Below are positions 27,814 through 37,525 of a stretch of 63,563 bases of DNA, one piece after another. The stretch comes from GCA-2786165 sp964625775 (GTDB lineage Bacteria; Pseudomonadota; Gammaproteobacteria; Legionellales; Legionellaceae): positions 1 to 63,563 of the forward strand of contig CAZVEH010000006.1 in assembly GCA_964625775.1 (NCBI GenBank), read 5' to 3'. How positions within the stretch are numbered: the first letter of the stretch is position 1; each line of letters starts with the position of its first letter. A model generated the notes under the pieces. The model was given only the letters and a program-made list of their open reading frames with translations, made no database searches and was not told the DNA's origin. The position numbers were made by a program, and so were the translations under genes.

Positions 27814-28200
27814 CTAAGGCGATTTAGGCGTTTTCTCCGCAGCAACAGGGACTTTCATGGCATCTGCAGGGGCTTTCACCGCATCTGCTTGAACTTGTTT
27901 GATTTGGGCTTGCAATGTATCTTGGACTTGTTTCAGCTGAGTTTGAGTTTGAGTATTAAGCTGTTGAATTTGTCCATCCAATTCTGTTTTCATTTCCTGT
28001 AATTGTTTCTGAATTGAAGCATGAAAATCTTTCATCTGATTGCTTTGGGTTTCATGGATTTGTTGAAGCTGGGATTGAATCTGACTATTTAATTGTTGAA
28101 CTTGCTGGGTCGCATCATTAGCGGCAGCCAAACCATCTATAGGCATAACCCCCAACATCGCCACCAACAAACTTTTGACATATCTTGAGCGCACTCTCAT
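27814..28200 (-). CDS. Exported Gln-rich coiled-coil protein
   Basis: 128 residues: a signal peptide (1-~26, cleavage near GLAAA) followed by an almost continuous heptad-like stretch rich in Gln, with repeated QLNSQIQSQLQQI-type units, and an Ala/Pro/Lys tail. It probably forms a periplasmic or secreted coiled coil. Divergent from pilB. No family assigned. Confidence 0.65.
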   Translation of the reverse strand: MRVRSRYVKSLLVAMLGVMPIDGLAAANDATQQVQQLNSQIQSQLQQIHETQSNQMKDFHASIQKQLQEMKTELDGQIQQLNTQTQTQLKQVQDTLQAQIKQVQADAVKAPADAMKVPVAAEKTPKSP

Positions 28201-28392
28201 ACAGTCTCCTTTACAGGTGGATGAATGTATCCCATATCATGTCTAACGGCTGAACACAGAGCGGCAAGATATTGAATACTTAAAGTTCTCATTAACCTTA
28301 GCAATAAGTGGGGTAATTCTCAACTCTAAGTGATTTTATTTTTTTAACAAGTGCGCTACACTGGCGCCAAGGAAGCTTATGATACCAACCTC

Positions 28393-30033
28393 ATGGATGA
28401 CAGACTCAACGCGACAGCTTTGCTGCTCGTACAAAAAAAATTAATCACGAGAGAAGACGCCTGGCAATATCAACACGCAGCTCACGCTCATTCTTGTCGA
28501 TTCTTACCTTACTTGGTGTCACATGCGCAAGTATGCTCGCAACTCATTGCACAAATGCTCGCAGAGCATTTTAGGCTCACCATGATTGATCTCAACGCTA
28601 TCAATCCCCAGCTACTACCCAAACAGTTTCTTACCCCCGAGCTCTTACGCCATCATCATGCCCTGCCCATCAAATGTGAATCTGACCAACTCTATTTGGC
28701 CATTGATGATCCCAATCAACACACCTCTTTGAAAGACATTCAATTTTTGACCGGACTTCCTATCGTGCTTTTGATCGCAGAAACTACTCGGTTGACGTTG
28801 ATGCTCGACGATGTGTTACGAGAGACCGATCACCAAGGATTGACCCATTATTTGCGTGGCCAAACTCTAGCGCACCAGCCCTATGAACTGATGTCACCCG
28901 ATATGCTGCATCTTCAAGATGAAACACCCGTTGTTGCCTTTGTCCATCGTATCTTACATCAAGCCATTACACGCGGCGCTAGCGATGTACACTTCGAGCC
29001 TTACGAGGATCGATATCGTATCCGTTATCGTCAAGATGGGCGATTATATGAATTGGCTGCGCCGCCACAGATTGTTTCATTACGTATTGCTGCACGACTA
29101 AAAATCATGGCGGATTTGGATATTTCTGAACGACGATTACCTCAAGATGGACGCTTTAGTATCACAGACAATCCCCATAAAACCATCGATTGTCGTATCA
29201 GCACATGCCCCACCATCACGGGAGAAAAAATTTCGATTCGCTTTTTAAATGCTGGGTTGTTACAGCCCGATATAGAACACTTAGGCTTATCTGAGCGTGA
29301 TCAACACTGTTTTTTGCAAGCACTGCATCAATCTCAGGGACTTATTTTGGTCACCGGACCCACGGGCAGTGGAAAAACAGTCACTTTATACAGTGCACTC
29401 AAACACCTTAATGTGGGCGATAAAAATATATCCAGCGTAGAAGATCCGGTAGAAATCAAGCAATCCGGCATCAATCAAGTTCAAATCAATCCCAAAATCG
29501 GGCTGACTTTTGCTACTGTATTGCGAGCATTTTTACGTCAAGATCCTGATGTCATCATGCTGGGTGAAATTCGAGACTACGAAACAGCTGATATGGCCTT
29601 AAAAGCCGCACACACGGGTCATTTGGTTTTGTCCACATTACATACCAACAGCTGCGCGCAAACTTTAATCCGACTCAAGCAATTAAACATGTCACCTTTT
29701 ATTCTCGCATCCTCATTGACTTTGATTGTGGCGCAACGACTCATTAGAGTGTTATGTCCCTATTGTAAAACTCCAGACCACTCCAAGCTTCCTCATGGAT
29801 ATCAAGCCAGGGGCTGTCACCGATGTCAACAGGGCTATCAAGGTCGAACAGCCATTTTTGAAGTCATGCCCATATCTGTCGCTATCCAAAACCTTATGCT
29901 ATCTCCAAAGGTCACGGTTGATCTGCTAAAAAATCAAGCACAAACCGAAGGCATGCTCACCCTAGCTCAATCAGGGTTAATCCAAGTCGAACAAGGAGTG
30001 ACCAGTGTTAACGAAATTCAGCGGATCATCTAG
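28393..30033 (+). CDS. pilB: Type IV pilus assembly ATPase PilB
   Basis: Hexameric ATPase that powers pilus extension. It has an N-terminal MshEN-like domain, then the secretion ATPase core with Walker A GPTGSGKTVTLYSAL, Asp box, Walker B DVIMLGEIRD, His box (HTGHLVLSTLHTN), and the tetracysteine zinc site CPYC...CHRC. The frame is open from a GTG at 28351; the ATG at 28393 is chosen because it yields the usual N-terminal length (546 residues), but the start is uncertain. First gene of pilBCD. Confidence 0.93.
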   Translation: MDDRLNATALLLVQKKLITREDAWQYQHAAHAHSCRFLPYLVSHAQVCSQLIAQMLAEHFRLTMIDLNAINPQLLPKQFLTPELLRHHHALPIKCESDQLYLAIDDPNQHTSLKDIQFLTGLPIVLLIAETTRLTLMLDDVLRETDHQGLTHYLRGQTLAHQPYELMSPDMLHLQDETPVVAFVHRILHQAITRGASDVHFEPYEDRYRIRYRQDGRLYELAAPPQIVSLRIAARLKIMADLDISERRLPQDGRFSITDNPHKTIDCRISTCPTITGEKISIRFLNAGLLQPDIEHLGLSERDQHCFLQALHQSQGLILVTGPTGSGKTVTLYSALKHLNVGDKNISSVEDPVEIKQSGINQVQINPKIGLTFATVLRAFLRQDPDVIMLGEIRDYETADMALKAAHTGHLVLSTLHTNSCAQTLIRLKQLNMSPFILASSLTLIVAQRLIRVLCPYCKTPDHSKLPHGYQARGCHRCQQGYQGRTAIFEVMPISVAIQNLMLSPKVTVDLLKNQAQTEGMLTLAQSGLIQVEQGVTSVNEIQRII

Positions 30034-31261
30034 CAGCCTCATTGTTTTTTCTAAATCTCTGTTCAAATTGAAACACGCCCAGGTTTTTCGCTGGACAGGC
30101 ATATCTCGATTGGGTGAACCCCAATTTGGCCAAATCTCGGCAAACAACCGTGCTGAAGCCAAACACAAATTGCGTTCACAGGGGGTTATCATCAAAAGGA
30201 TAAGCGCTCCACCTCTTTGGTCACGCTCGCTGCGCCAACAAGACATCACGCAATGGATTCATCATTTGGCCACCCTCATGCATACCGGCACGTCACTGAT
30301 TCAAGCCCTTCACCTGGTGTCTTCTTGTCAAACACATCCCAAAATGCATGCTTTGCTTATGACGATTCAAGCAGATCTTGAAGCGGGTCTGAGTTTTTCA
30401 GAGACTTTACAACGGCATCCTAAATGGTTTGATCCTATGGTCTGTGCTTTGGTTGCATTAGGAGAGCATTCAAGCACCCTAGGTATTATCTTAGAGAAAA
30501 TTGTGGTACATCAAACCAAAAACCAATCGCTCAAACAACAGCTCACGACGATCCTCATATACCCTTGCATCATCATTGGCATTGCCTGCAGTGTATCGTT
30601 GCATTTATTATTGAATGTCATTCCACAATTTCAAATGTTATTTCAAAATTTTCACGCCACCCTGCCTTTAGCAACGCGTATGCTCTTAAAAATTGCGGAT
30701 TGGCTCAATACCTATGGTATTTGGGTTATGTTCATCGGGTTTGGTTTGATGTGCTGTGTTGTGCTAGGCTATCAACGTTCTTTGTGCTTACGTCAAGCAT
30801 GTGCCCAGTATGTTTTGAGGCTTCCGGGTATTGGACAATTATGCCAATTTATTTATATTGCACGGTCGTTTCATGCACTATCTATTGCTAACCAAGCTAG
30901 CCTTCCATTGCTTGATGCATTACAATGGATCGCGCCTATCGCAGGGAATCTTTGCTATCAAAGAGCATTTTTGCACATTCGTACCGCACTCATGCGAGGA
31001 GATAGCCTCAGATCCGCAGTCCATCATACAGGATTATTTCCAGAACTGGTGGTGCACATGCTCGGCCTGGGAGAGGAATCCGGCACATTACAGTCTTTAC
31101 TCATGGATTTGACTCACTTTTACACTCAGCGTATTGAGCTTGCCATACAATGGCTCAATCGATTCATCGAACCTTTGCTCATGGTAATACTGGGGTTGAT
31201 CATCGGCGGTTTGGTGCTGGCTACGTATTTACCCATTATAAAATTAGGAACCTTGGTATGA
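30005..31261 (+). CDS. pilC: Type IV pilus inner-membrane platform protein PilC
   Basis: GspF/PilC polytopic platform protein that couples PilB to pilin extraction. Two homologous GspF domains are visible (HHLATLMHTGTSLIQALHL... and ARSFHALSIANQASLPLLDAL...), with three or four membrane helices. Length 418. It begins at a GTG with an AAGGAG 6 nt upstream, overlapping pilB by 29 bp. Confidence 0.93.
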   Translation: MLTKFSGSSSSLIVFSKSLFKLKHAQVFRWTGISRLGEPQFGQISANNRAEAKHKLRSQGVIIKRISAPPLWSRSLRQQDITQWIHHLATLMHTGTSLIQALHLVSSCQTHPKMHALLMTIQADLEAGLSFSETLQRHPKWFDPMVCALVALGEHSSTLGIILEKIVVHQTKNQSLKQQLTTILIYPCIIIGIACSVSLHLLLNVIPQFQMLFQNFHATLPLATRMLLKIADWLNTYGIWVMFIGFGLMCCVVLGYQRSLCLRQACAQYVLRLPGIGQLCQFIYIARSFHALSIANQASLPLLDALQWIAPIAGNLCYQRAFLHIRTALMRGDSLRSAVHHTGLFPELVVHMLGLGEESGTLQSLLMDLTHFYTQRIELAIQWLNRFIEPLLMVILGLIIGGLVLATYLPIIKLGTLV

Positions 31262-32091
31262 TCAATACTATCCATACATTCATACATCTTTATCCCATCA
31301 GCTGGATCATTATTTTTTCATGCTACGCACTCCTTGTTGGCTCAGTCTTATCGATGGTGATTTATCGTGTTCCCATGATGCTAGAGCACGAGGAAGGTAG
31401 ACAAACAAAAACTCATGCCATCTTTAATTTATTTTTGCCCAGATCTCATTGTACCCAATGTAAAAAAACGATTCCTTTTCGTCATAACATTCCCTTGTTG
31501 AGCTATTTGCTGTTGCGTGGTCGGTGTCATTATTGCCAACATCCTATTTCCTGGCGGTATCCTACTGTAGAATTCTTGACTCTAATTTTGTCTTTAGGTG
31601 CGCTTTATAAATTTGGATTTCAGATTGAATTAATCTGGGTACTGCCTTTTATTTGGCTCACCATTTGCTTAGGATTTATTGATTTAGAACATCAATTGTT
31701 GCCAGATAGTTTGACACTGTCATTGCTTTGGCTGGGATTACTTGCCAATAGTCAATCAGTATTTTGCCCTCTGCCTGTCGCAGTATGGAGCGCTGCAGGG
31801 GCGTATGTCAGCTTATGGTTATTGATCAAATTATTTTATCTATGCACAGGAAAAATAGGCATGGGGCATGGAGATTTTAAACTATTCGCAGCATTGGGTG
31901 CGTGGTTTGGTTGGGCAGCCCTTACCACCATATTACTCATGGCTTGTGCCTTAGGCACGGTCATAGGTTTAAGCTATTTAAAATGGACACACCAAGATCG
32001 CAATACCCCTATCCCATTTGGACCTTATCTGTGTATTGCTGGAATGTTTTATGTGTTCACTTCATATGACCTATACCGAATTCATTTTTGA
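31258..32091 (+). CDS. pilD: Prepilin leader peptidase/methyltransferase PilD
   Basis: Membrane aspartyl protease that cleaves and N-methylates type IV pilins and type II pseudopilins. It shows the zinc tetracysteine (CTQC...CHYC) and both catalytic aspartates, in IDLEHQLLPD and GMGHGDFKL. The ATG at 31258 overlaps the pilC stop as ATGA, giving 277 residues; the longer upstream frame is inside pilC. If a type II system exists elsewhere, this enzyme would also serve secretion of the chitinase. Confidence 0.95.
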   Translation: MINTIHTFIHLYPISWIIIFSCYALLVGSVLSMVIYRVPMMLEHEEGRQTKTHAIFNLFLPRSHCTQCKKTIPFRHNIPLLSYLLLRGRCHYCQHPISWRYPTVEFLTLILSLGALYKFGFQIELIWVLPFIWLTICLGFIDLEHQLLPDSLTLSLLWLGLLANSQSVFCPLPVAVWSAAGAYVSLWLLIKLFYLCTGKIGMGHGDFKLFAALGAWFGWAALTTILLMACALGTVIGLSYLKWTHQDRNTPIPFGPYLCIAGMFYVFTSYDLYRIHF

Positions 32092-32107
32092 ATCAACAGG
32101 ACTTATA

Positions 32108-32701
32108 TTATTTCTTCCGATGCTGGAATAATTCAGAAAAAAACGAGGATTGGTTGATACCAAGCTCTGCAAAAATCTTTTGTACGCGATCCCAAGCGTT
32201 TTCTTGTTCAATACTGGCAACTACCAAATCAAAACCAGCATTCTTATCGATCGGGACACCCCATCCATTGATATAGCATAAACCTCGGAGACGCTTGGCT
32301 TTGATATGTAGATGTTTTTCCGCTGCTAACAAAAAACCATGAGCGTCGTGAAAGCACATTTTGAGATAAGCCGTGTTAGCCTCGGAAGCCAAAAAACCAC
32401 TGGCTTGCAATTCTTCACGCATTCTGCCTTCTTCTAACGACTGTTTCCCCACTAAAAACTGTGCGTCTGCACTGTCTAGCGCCGCAGCGGCGCGATAGCA
32501 AGCCAATGCCTGCTCACGAGCAAACGGCTGCTTCTTGGTTCCTATCATCGATTCGTACAATCCAGCCAACTCAAAATATAAGGCAATTTCTTTTTGTACC
32601 GCATCTGTTGCAGTTGTGTTGTTCAAACGAGCTGTGCTTAAAATCTTGAGTTGTTTGAGTAATCGTTTGATTTTAAATTGTTTCCACCATCTCATCATCA
32701 T
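32108..32701 (-). CDS. Sel1/TPR-like hypothetical protein
   Basis: 197 residues, basic N-terminus (RWWKQFKIKRLLKQLK), no signal peptide. It contains helical repeats of Sel1/TPR type: LALYFELAGLYES-like and AKRLRGLCYINGWGVPIDKNAG segments, the second matching the Sel1 consensus of a Gly followed by Asp-x-x-x-Ala. Convergent with pilD. Role unknown; such repeats mediate protein contacts. Confidence 0.6.
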   Translation of the reverse strand: MMMRWWKQFKIKRLLKQLKILSTARLNNTTATDAVQKEIALYFELAGLYESMIGTKKQPFAREQALACYRAAAALDSADAQFLVGKQSLEEGRMREELQASGFLASEANTAYLKMCFHDAHGFLLAAEKHLHIKAKRLRGLCYINGWGVPIDKNAGFDLVVASIEQENAWDRVQKIFAELGINQSSFFSELFQHRKK

Positions 32702-32711
32702 GTACGAGCTC

Positions 32712-33191
32712 CTAAGCTGGGGATGAAATCACCCAATGAAAAAATTGTGCAACAATAAAAATCACGACGATCAATATCACGATTTTTAACACCAAACCTT
32801 TTGATTCTGCGTCAACCTGCCCTTGAACAGCTGGCTCAATTTTTGGTTTTTTTTCGGCTTTTATACCATAAATTTTCCTATCAATTTTATTCGATAAGAC
32901 GTCGGCCACAATAAATAATAACACAGCAGGAAAAGCCAGCCCCAAACAAATAACCCACGCAACACCACTTGCCGACATCTCATAGTTATCTTGGAGGATA
33001 GCGCTGTAATTCGCGATAAAATCCGGCACATTATAATGCCAATCAAAAAACAAATACGGTAGCAAATACAAACTAAAAACGAATAAACCAAGACTGATAT
33101 ACAAGCAACATAAGCCGACGATATAGGACATCTGGTTGTGCTTAAAGCGATCAGGTTCCATCAGCAAATCATCACTTAGTTGATAAGGCAT
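32712..33191 (-). CDS. Hypothetical three-helix membrane protein
   Basis: 159 residues with helices near 24-48, 75-97 and 136-156, separated by polar loops. A lysine-rich cytoplasmic stretch (KIYGIKAEKKPK) lies between helices two and three. No family recognised. It precedes the Sel1-like gene by 10 bp and is probably cotranscribed with it. Confidence 0.6.
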   Translation of the reverse strand: MPYQLSDDLLMEPDRFKHNQMSYIVGLCCLYISLGLFVFSLYLLPYLFFDWHYNVPDFIANYSAILQDNYEMSASGVAWVICLGLAFPAVLLFIVADVLSNKIDRKIYGIKAEKKPKIEPAVQGQVDAESKGLVLKIVILIVVIFIVAQFFHWVISSPA

Positions 33192-33291
33192 GTAATCAAC
33201 ATATCAGATCATATAAAAATTGCCAAGGCATTCATGCCAAGACAGGGCAATCGCATGAGTGAATTAATTTGTATCACTTAAAGCAATACAT

Positions 33292-33377
33292 CGTCTTTGC
33301 GAGCGATAGCGAAGCAATCCAGATCGGTATTTCAATGGAGAATCTATCTGGATTGCTTCACTTCGTTCGCAAAGACG
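33292..33377. repeat. Palindromic intergenic repeat (86 bp)
   Basis: Left arm CGTCTTTGCGAGCGATAGCG... (33292-33324) pairs with right arm ending ...CGTTCGCAAAGACG (33346-33377) over a ~21-bp loop, forming a long imperfect hairpin. The sequence class is common between genes in many Rickettsia/Coxiella-like genomes. Confidence 0.7.
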
Positions 33378-33439
33378 AAGATTAGACTCATATTCATTCA
33401 GACGTGATCTCACCTGAATGCCAAGAGAGATCTCAACCT

Positions 33440-33772
33440 TCATACGTATGACGTAGTTTTGAATTTCTGCAATGCCAAAGAAGCATTATAAAAACCTGTT
33501 TGATTGAGACGATCATTGTCTAACGAAATCATCAAGTAACCATTAGGCTGCCCATACCTATCTTTGCCCAACGTCACACGACAGTGAAGGGTGGTTCGCA
33601 AAAAATCCGCTATGGGTTTTTGAACGTCTTTGCGTAACATGACCGGCAATACACTAGCCTCCGAGACTTCAGAAATCAAAGGCAGTGCAGTATTGGATTG
33701 ATCAAGATACTCATCGAGAAGCTTAAATAAAAACATAGCTCTTTGATGATACAAAGGCGTGAATGAGTCCAT
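33440..33772 (-). CDS. Hypothetical protein, 110 residues
   Basis: Small soluble protein without signal or membrane segment. No family recognised. It sits alone between a palindromic repeat and a MITE copy. Codon usage and length look coding, but the evidence is only the open frame from an ATG. Confidence 0.45.
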   Translation of the reverse strand: MDSFTPLYHQRAMFLFKLLDEYLDQSNTALPLISEVSEASVLPVMLRKDVQKPIADFLRTTLHCRVTLGKDRYGQPNGYLMISLDNDRLNQTGFYNASLALQKFKTTSYV

Positions 33773-33909
33773 AAAATGTAGCCCAAAATGGTGTTATTTG
33801 TTTTATTTCGAGACAAATAGTATCATAACCAGGAGTAAATACCTACTGTGATTTTATGTGTCATCCTTATGAAGATTCACAAACAACCTGTCATGCCTGC
33901 GCAGTTCAT

Positions 33910-34051
33910 GTAGCCCGCAAGTAACGTAGTGAATTGCGGGATCGGCAATAACACGCCCTGATCAATGTAAAATACAATTCCAAAACATAGATGATCACTT
34001 GTCTCGTTTAGCGTAACCCCCGCAATTCCGCTGCGCTTTCTTGCGGGCTAC
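33910..34051 (+). repeat. 142-bp MITE-like element, copy 2
   Basis: Same length and orientation as copy 1 (2561-2702), with both inverted ends and the central block (GATGATCACTTGTCTCGTTT) conserved. It lies 14 bp beyond the murG stop and may also end that transcript. Confidence 0.8.
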
Positions 34052-34065
34052 GTTGCTAAGAAAGA

Positions 34066-35172
34066 TCATCGGAGACTCGGCAAAAACCCCTCCAAAAGAG
34101 TCACAATGGGTTGCACGGCAGACTGAATCTTTAAGCGAGCTATTTTGGTTACGATGTGATCGTGTTGATCCTGCACCGTTTCAATAGCGGTCAATAAAGT
34201 TTCTGTGGTCAACTGTTCCTCTTCAATCACGTGACTCACACCCAGTTTCTCAAAATAACGTGCATTCTGAATTTGATCACCGCGACTTTGGAGGCGCGGT
34301 AATGGAATAAGAATATGCGGTTTTGCTAAAACCAACAATTCATACAATGAATTTGCACCCGCTCGCGAAATCACCAAATCACTGGCTGCTAATAAATCCG
34401 GGAGTTCTTCATTAGCATACTCTACTTGGAAATACCCTTCTCGATGACCCAACGTTGGATCCGATTTTCCTGGGCCACAGATATGTATGATTTGGACTCT
34501 GGCAGACAAGGCATACAAAGACTGTCGAATACAATGGTTGATGGCCTGGGCCCCCTGCCCGCCGCCAATCACCAATAGACATAATTTGTTTGATTTAAAT
34601 CCGCAACGCCGTAACCCTTTGTCTCGATCTCCTTGGAATAAAGTTTCGCGAATGGGCGTACCGGTGACGATCACTTTGGCTTGATCTTTGATATAGCGCT
34701 TGGCCGCATCAAAAGTCACACAAATTTTATCCGCAAAAGGAAAGCTCAAACGATTGGCTAAGCCAATCGAAAAATCAGATTCATGAACCACTATAGGCGT
34801 ACGATTTAACCATCCACCGATCACCACGGGCAATGCGACAAACCCTCCTTTCGAAAAAACAACATCGGGTTTGAGCTTGCGGATCAACCTATAGGCTTGC
34901 GCAATCCCCACCAAAACATGGAAAGGATCAAGAAAGTTTTGCCAAGAAAAATACCGACGCAATTTACCCGTTCGAATCGCATGATAGGGAATTTGTGTGG
35001 GTGCTATCATATTGCGTTCGACACCATGCTCTGAACCAATATAATCGATGGACCACCCCTGCGCTTGCAATTCAGGAATCAATGCCAAATTTGGCGTCAC
35101 ATGCCCCGCGGAGCCACCACCCGTCATCACAATTTTTTTTTCGCGCTGTGGCGCTGCTGTAGTTACTTTCAT
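34066..35172 (-). CDS. murG: UDP-GlcNAc:lipid I N-acetylglucosaminyltransferase MurG
   Basis: Converts lipid I to lipid II on the inner face of the membrane. The 368-residue GT-B protein has the N-terminal TGGGSAGHVTPNLAL loop and the C-terminal VISRAGANSLYELL donor-binding block. The ATG at 35172 overlaps the nadC stop as ATGA. It sits in a ppsA-antiporter-nadC-murG operon rather than in a division-cell-wall cluster, which is unusual. Confidence 0.97.
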   Translation of the reverse strand: MKVTTAAPQREKKIVMTGGGSAGHVTPNLALIPELQAQGWSIDYIGSEHGVERNMIAPTQIPYHAIRTGKLRRYFSWQNFLDPFHVLVGIAQAYRLIRKLKPDVVFSKGGFVALPVVIGGWLNRTPIVVHESDFSIGLANRLSFPFADKICVTFDAAKRYIKDQAKVIVTGTPIRETLFQGDRDKGLRRCGFKSNKLCLLVIGGGQGAQAINHCIRQSLYALSARVQIIHICGPGKSDPTLGHREGYFQVEYANEELPDLLAASDLVISRAGANSLYELLVLAKPHILIPLPRLQSRGDQIQNARYFEKLGVSHVIEEEQLTTETLLTAIETVQDQHDHIVTKIARLKIQSAVQPIVTLLEGFLPSLR

Positions 35173-35990
35173 TGAGAAACCACCAATAAACTTAAATCAA
35201 TGGCATCCACTGACTTGGTTAAGGCGCCCACAGAAATATAATCTACCCCTGTGCGCGCTATCTCAGCAACCGATGATAACTGAACCCCGCCAGACACCTC
35301 TAAATCACACACTTTCGGCTGATTCATCGCGACTGCTCTCTGAATCATCGATACATCAAAATTATCCAGCAAAATGCGATCAGGTTGACAACGCATAGCT
35401 TGTTGCAATTCGTCTAACGTTTGAACCTCTACTTCAAGCAATAAATGTTGATCAAAACGGCGCGCTGCTGCGATGGCCGCTTCAATCGAACCACAAGCTG
35501 CAATATGATTTTCTTTGATCAAAAATGCGTCATATAAACCCATGCGGTGATTGGTACCCCCTGCACATTTTACCGCATATTTTTGCGCCTCGCGTAACCC
35601 TGGCAGTGTTTTTCTGGTATCTAACAAACGCGTTTGGTAACCCGATAATGCTTGTACATACTGATATGTTTGGGTTGCGGTACCAGACAATGTTTGTAAA
35701 AAATTCAATGCACTTCGCTCGCCCGTTAACAGCGGCCGCGCAAATCCTTGAATACGACATAATGTGGTCGGCGCAGGCAGCCAAGCCCCTTCCTCCACCA
35801 GCCAGTGGCATTGAATACGCTCATCCAATGCTGCGAAAACAGCATTCACCCATGCCTGACCACAGACCAACATCGGTTCACGAGACACAATCACTGCTTC
35901 AATTTTTTTATCGCTTGGCAATAAGGCCGCACTCACATCACCCGTACCGAGATCTTCAGCCAAAGCGCGTTTGACATCATCTTGAATCAT
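35169..35990 (-). CDS. nadC: Nicotinate-nucleotide pyrophosphorylase (quinolinate phosphoribosyltransferase)
   Basis: Converts quinolinate and PRPP to nicotinate mononucleotide, the step after NadA. Features are the EDLGTGDVSA start, LLDTRKTLPGLR, KCAGGTNHRMGLYDAFLIKENH and the VEVSGGV-type (LEVSGGVQ) phosphate loop. Length 273 from the ATG at 35990, which overlaps the antiporter stop; a GTG one codon upstream is also possible. Partner genes nadB and nadA are 5.5 kb away. Confidence 0.96.
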   Translation of the reverse strand: MIQDDVKRALAEDLGTGDVSAALLPSDKKIEAVIVSREPMLVCGQAWVNAVFAALDERIQCHWLVEEGAWLPAPTTLCRIQGFARPLLTGERSALNFLQTLSGTATQTYQYVQALSGYQTRLLDTRKTLPGLREAQKYAVKCAGGTNHRMGLYDAFLIKENHIAACGSIEAAIAAARRFDQHLLLEVEVQTLDELQQAMRCQPDRILLDNFDVSMIQRAVAMNQPKVCDLEVSGGVQLSSVAEIARTGVDYISVGALTKSVDAIDLSLLVVSQ

Positions 35991-37444
35991 CACGTTGTCA
36001 TCCTATTATTACGGCGAGCATATTGGAATTTCATCCAAACAGGGGTCATAAATGTGGTCACTGCAACCATCAGAATAATAGCCGAAAACAAAGCGTCTGG
36101 CATCACGCCCAACCCTTTACCCACTGCAGCAAATACCAAGCCTACTTCACCTCTGGGTACCATACCAATCCCGATCAACACCCGATCGTCTTGACGGTTG
36201 CCTCCAAGGCCACTCAACAGTTTACCCACAACTGCTGCCACAACCAAACCAATCGCACAGAAGATCACGTGCATATCTAAGAAGTATTCCAATTTCACTT
36301 GAATGCCAATTAACATAAAAAATAACGGCGCAAAAATAGCTTCAAAGGGCGATAGTAAATTTTTAATGCTTTGCGGATTTTTTAGTACTTTTTCATGCGA
36401 TTCAAAAAAACCTTCGTGCAAAATAAGACCCGCAACAAACGCACCGATAATGGCCGCCATATGTACCAGGGTTGCCAGCCAAGAAAAACCCATCACAAAT
36501 ACAAAACTCACCAACAATTTAGCTTCGGAGGGATCAAACACTGCGGCCCAAGCTACTATACGGCGCAAGATGATCGGACCAAACCACAACGAGAAAGGAA
36601 AAAAGATGATGGCCATGAAAGAAATACGCGAAACCATCCAGAGATTGAAAGTACCGCCCATGACCATGGCACTGACTACTGCCAAAATAATTAAGCCCAG
36701 GACATCGTCAATCATCGCTGCGCCAAGAATTGTTTTGGCTTCACGTGTGTTTAACTTTTTCATATCTTGCAACACCCGAGCGGTAATCCCAACACTGGTT
36801 GCAGATAAAGTAGCAGCAACAAACAAAGCTGTGCTAAAAGAAGCATTAGGCAACAAAAAGGTCATCACCAGCAATCCCAGCAAGATCGGGGCTACGACAC
36901 CAATCACAGCAACTTGTGCGGATTCTCTGCCCGTTTTTTTTAGATCATGCAGTGAACTTTCCAAACCCACCATAAATAGTAAGAAAATCACGCCATAACG
37001 AGAGAATGCATCCAGGACAATGGTGGTAGTAATCCATTGTTCGCCATCTGGGTATGACATAACTGATATCATTTTTTGAGCATAAGCCATATTGGGAATG
37101 CACGCATGAACAGCATCTGTCAGCGATATCCCTTGTAACATTTTTTGAATCACAGCAAGAACAGTAGCGCTATCGCGAAGAATAACCATGAGCTGCATAT
37201 CACAACCATAGCAAATATTCCCAACCACAACGCCCATCAATAACTCACCCAAAACCCCTGGCTGATCGAAATATTTAGCAAGGTATCGCCCTACGACACC
37301 AAAAAACAAAAGCAAAGTGCTCCAAAGAATGATGGCATTGATAGAATCAGCATGCACTGTGGCGGCCTGGGCCCATACGATCTGGGGTAAACATACCAAA
37401 AAACATACGCATACATATGTCAAGAGCCGTGTAGGATTCATCAT
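35990..37444 (-). CDS. CPA2-family monovalent cation:proton antiporter
   Basis: Kef/NhaS-type Na+(K+)/H+ exchanger with 12-13 membrane helices. It has an unusual cleavable-looking N-terminus (TYVCVCFLVCLPQIVWAQA) before the first conserved helix, then GVLGELLMGVVVGN and the IDDVLGLIILAVVSA helix with paired acidic residues expected for ion exchange. Length 484 from the ATG at 37444, chosen over a GTG nine codons upstream. It lacks a C-terminal TrkA-N domain. Cotranscribed between ppsA and nadC. Confidence 0.88.
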   Translation of the reverse strand: MMNPTRLLTYVCVCFLVCLPQIVWAQAATVHADSINAIILWSTLLLFFGVVGRYLAKYFDQPGVLGELLMGVVVGNICYGCDMQLMVILRDSATVLAVIQKMLQGISLTDAVHACIPNMAYAQKMISVMSYPDGEQWITTTIVLDAFSRYGVIFLLFMVGLESSLHDLKKTGRESAQVAVIGVVAPILLGLLVMTFLLPNASFSTALFVAATLSATSVGITARVLQDMKKLNTREAKTILGAAMIDDVLGLIILAVVSAMVMGGTFNLWMVSRISFMAIIFFPFSLWFGPIILRRIVAWAAVFDPSEAKLLVSFVFVMGFSWLATLVHMAAIIGAFVAGLILHEGFFESHEKVLKNPQSIKNLLSPFEAIFAPLFFMLIGIQVKLEYFLDMHVIFCAIGLVVAAVVGKLLSGLGGNRQDDRVLIGIGMVPRGEVGLVFAAVGKGLGVMPDALFSAIILMVAVTTFMTPVWMKFQYARRNNRMTT

Positions 37445-37525
37445 GAATGACGCCTTGTTGATAGATAGCACGTTTCACCCCTAATCCGCTTTCAGTGCAG
37501 CTTTGTTCTTTGACGAAAAAGTACT

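Noticed and set aside
36303..36998. Long plus-strand frame of 231 codons inside the antiporter gene
   Set aside because: It lies wholly antisense to a clearly conserved membrane protein and its Lys/Thr/Ile-rich translation has no domain; it is a shadow frame.
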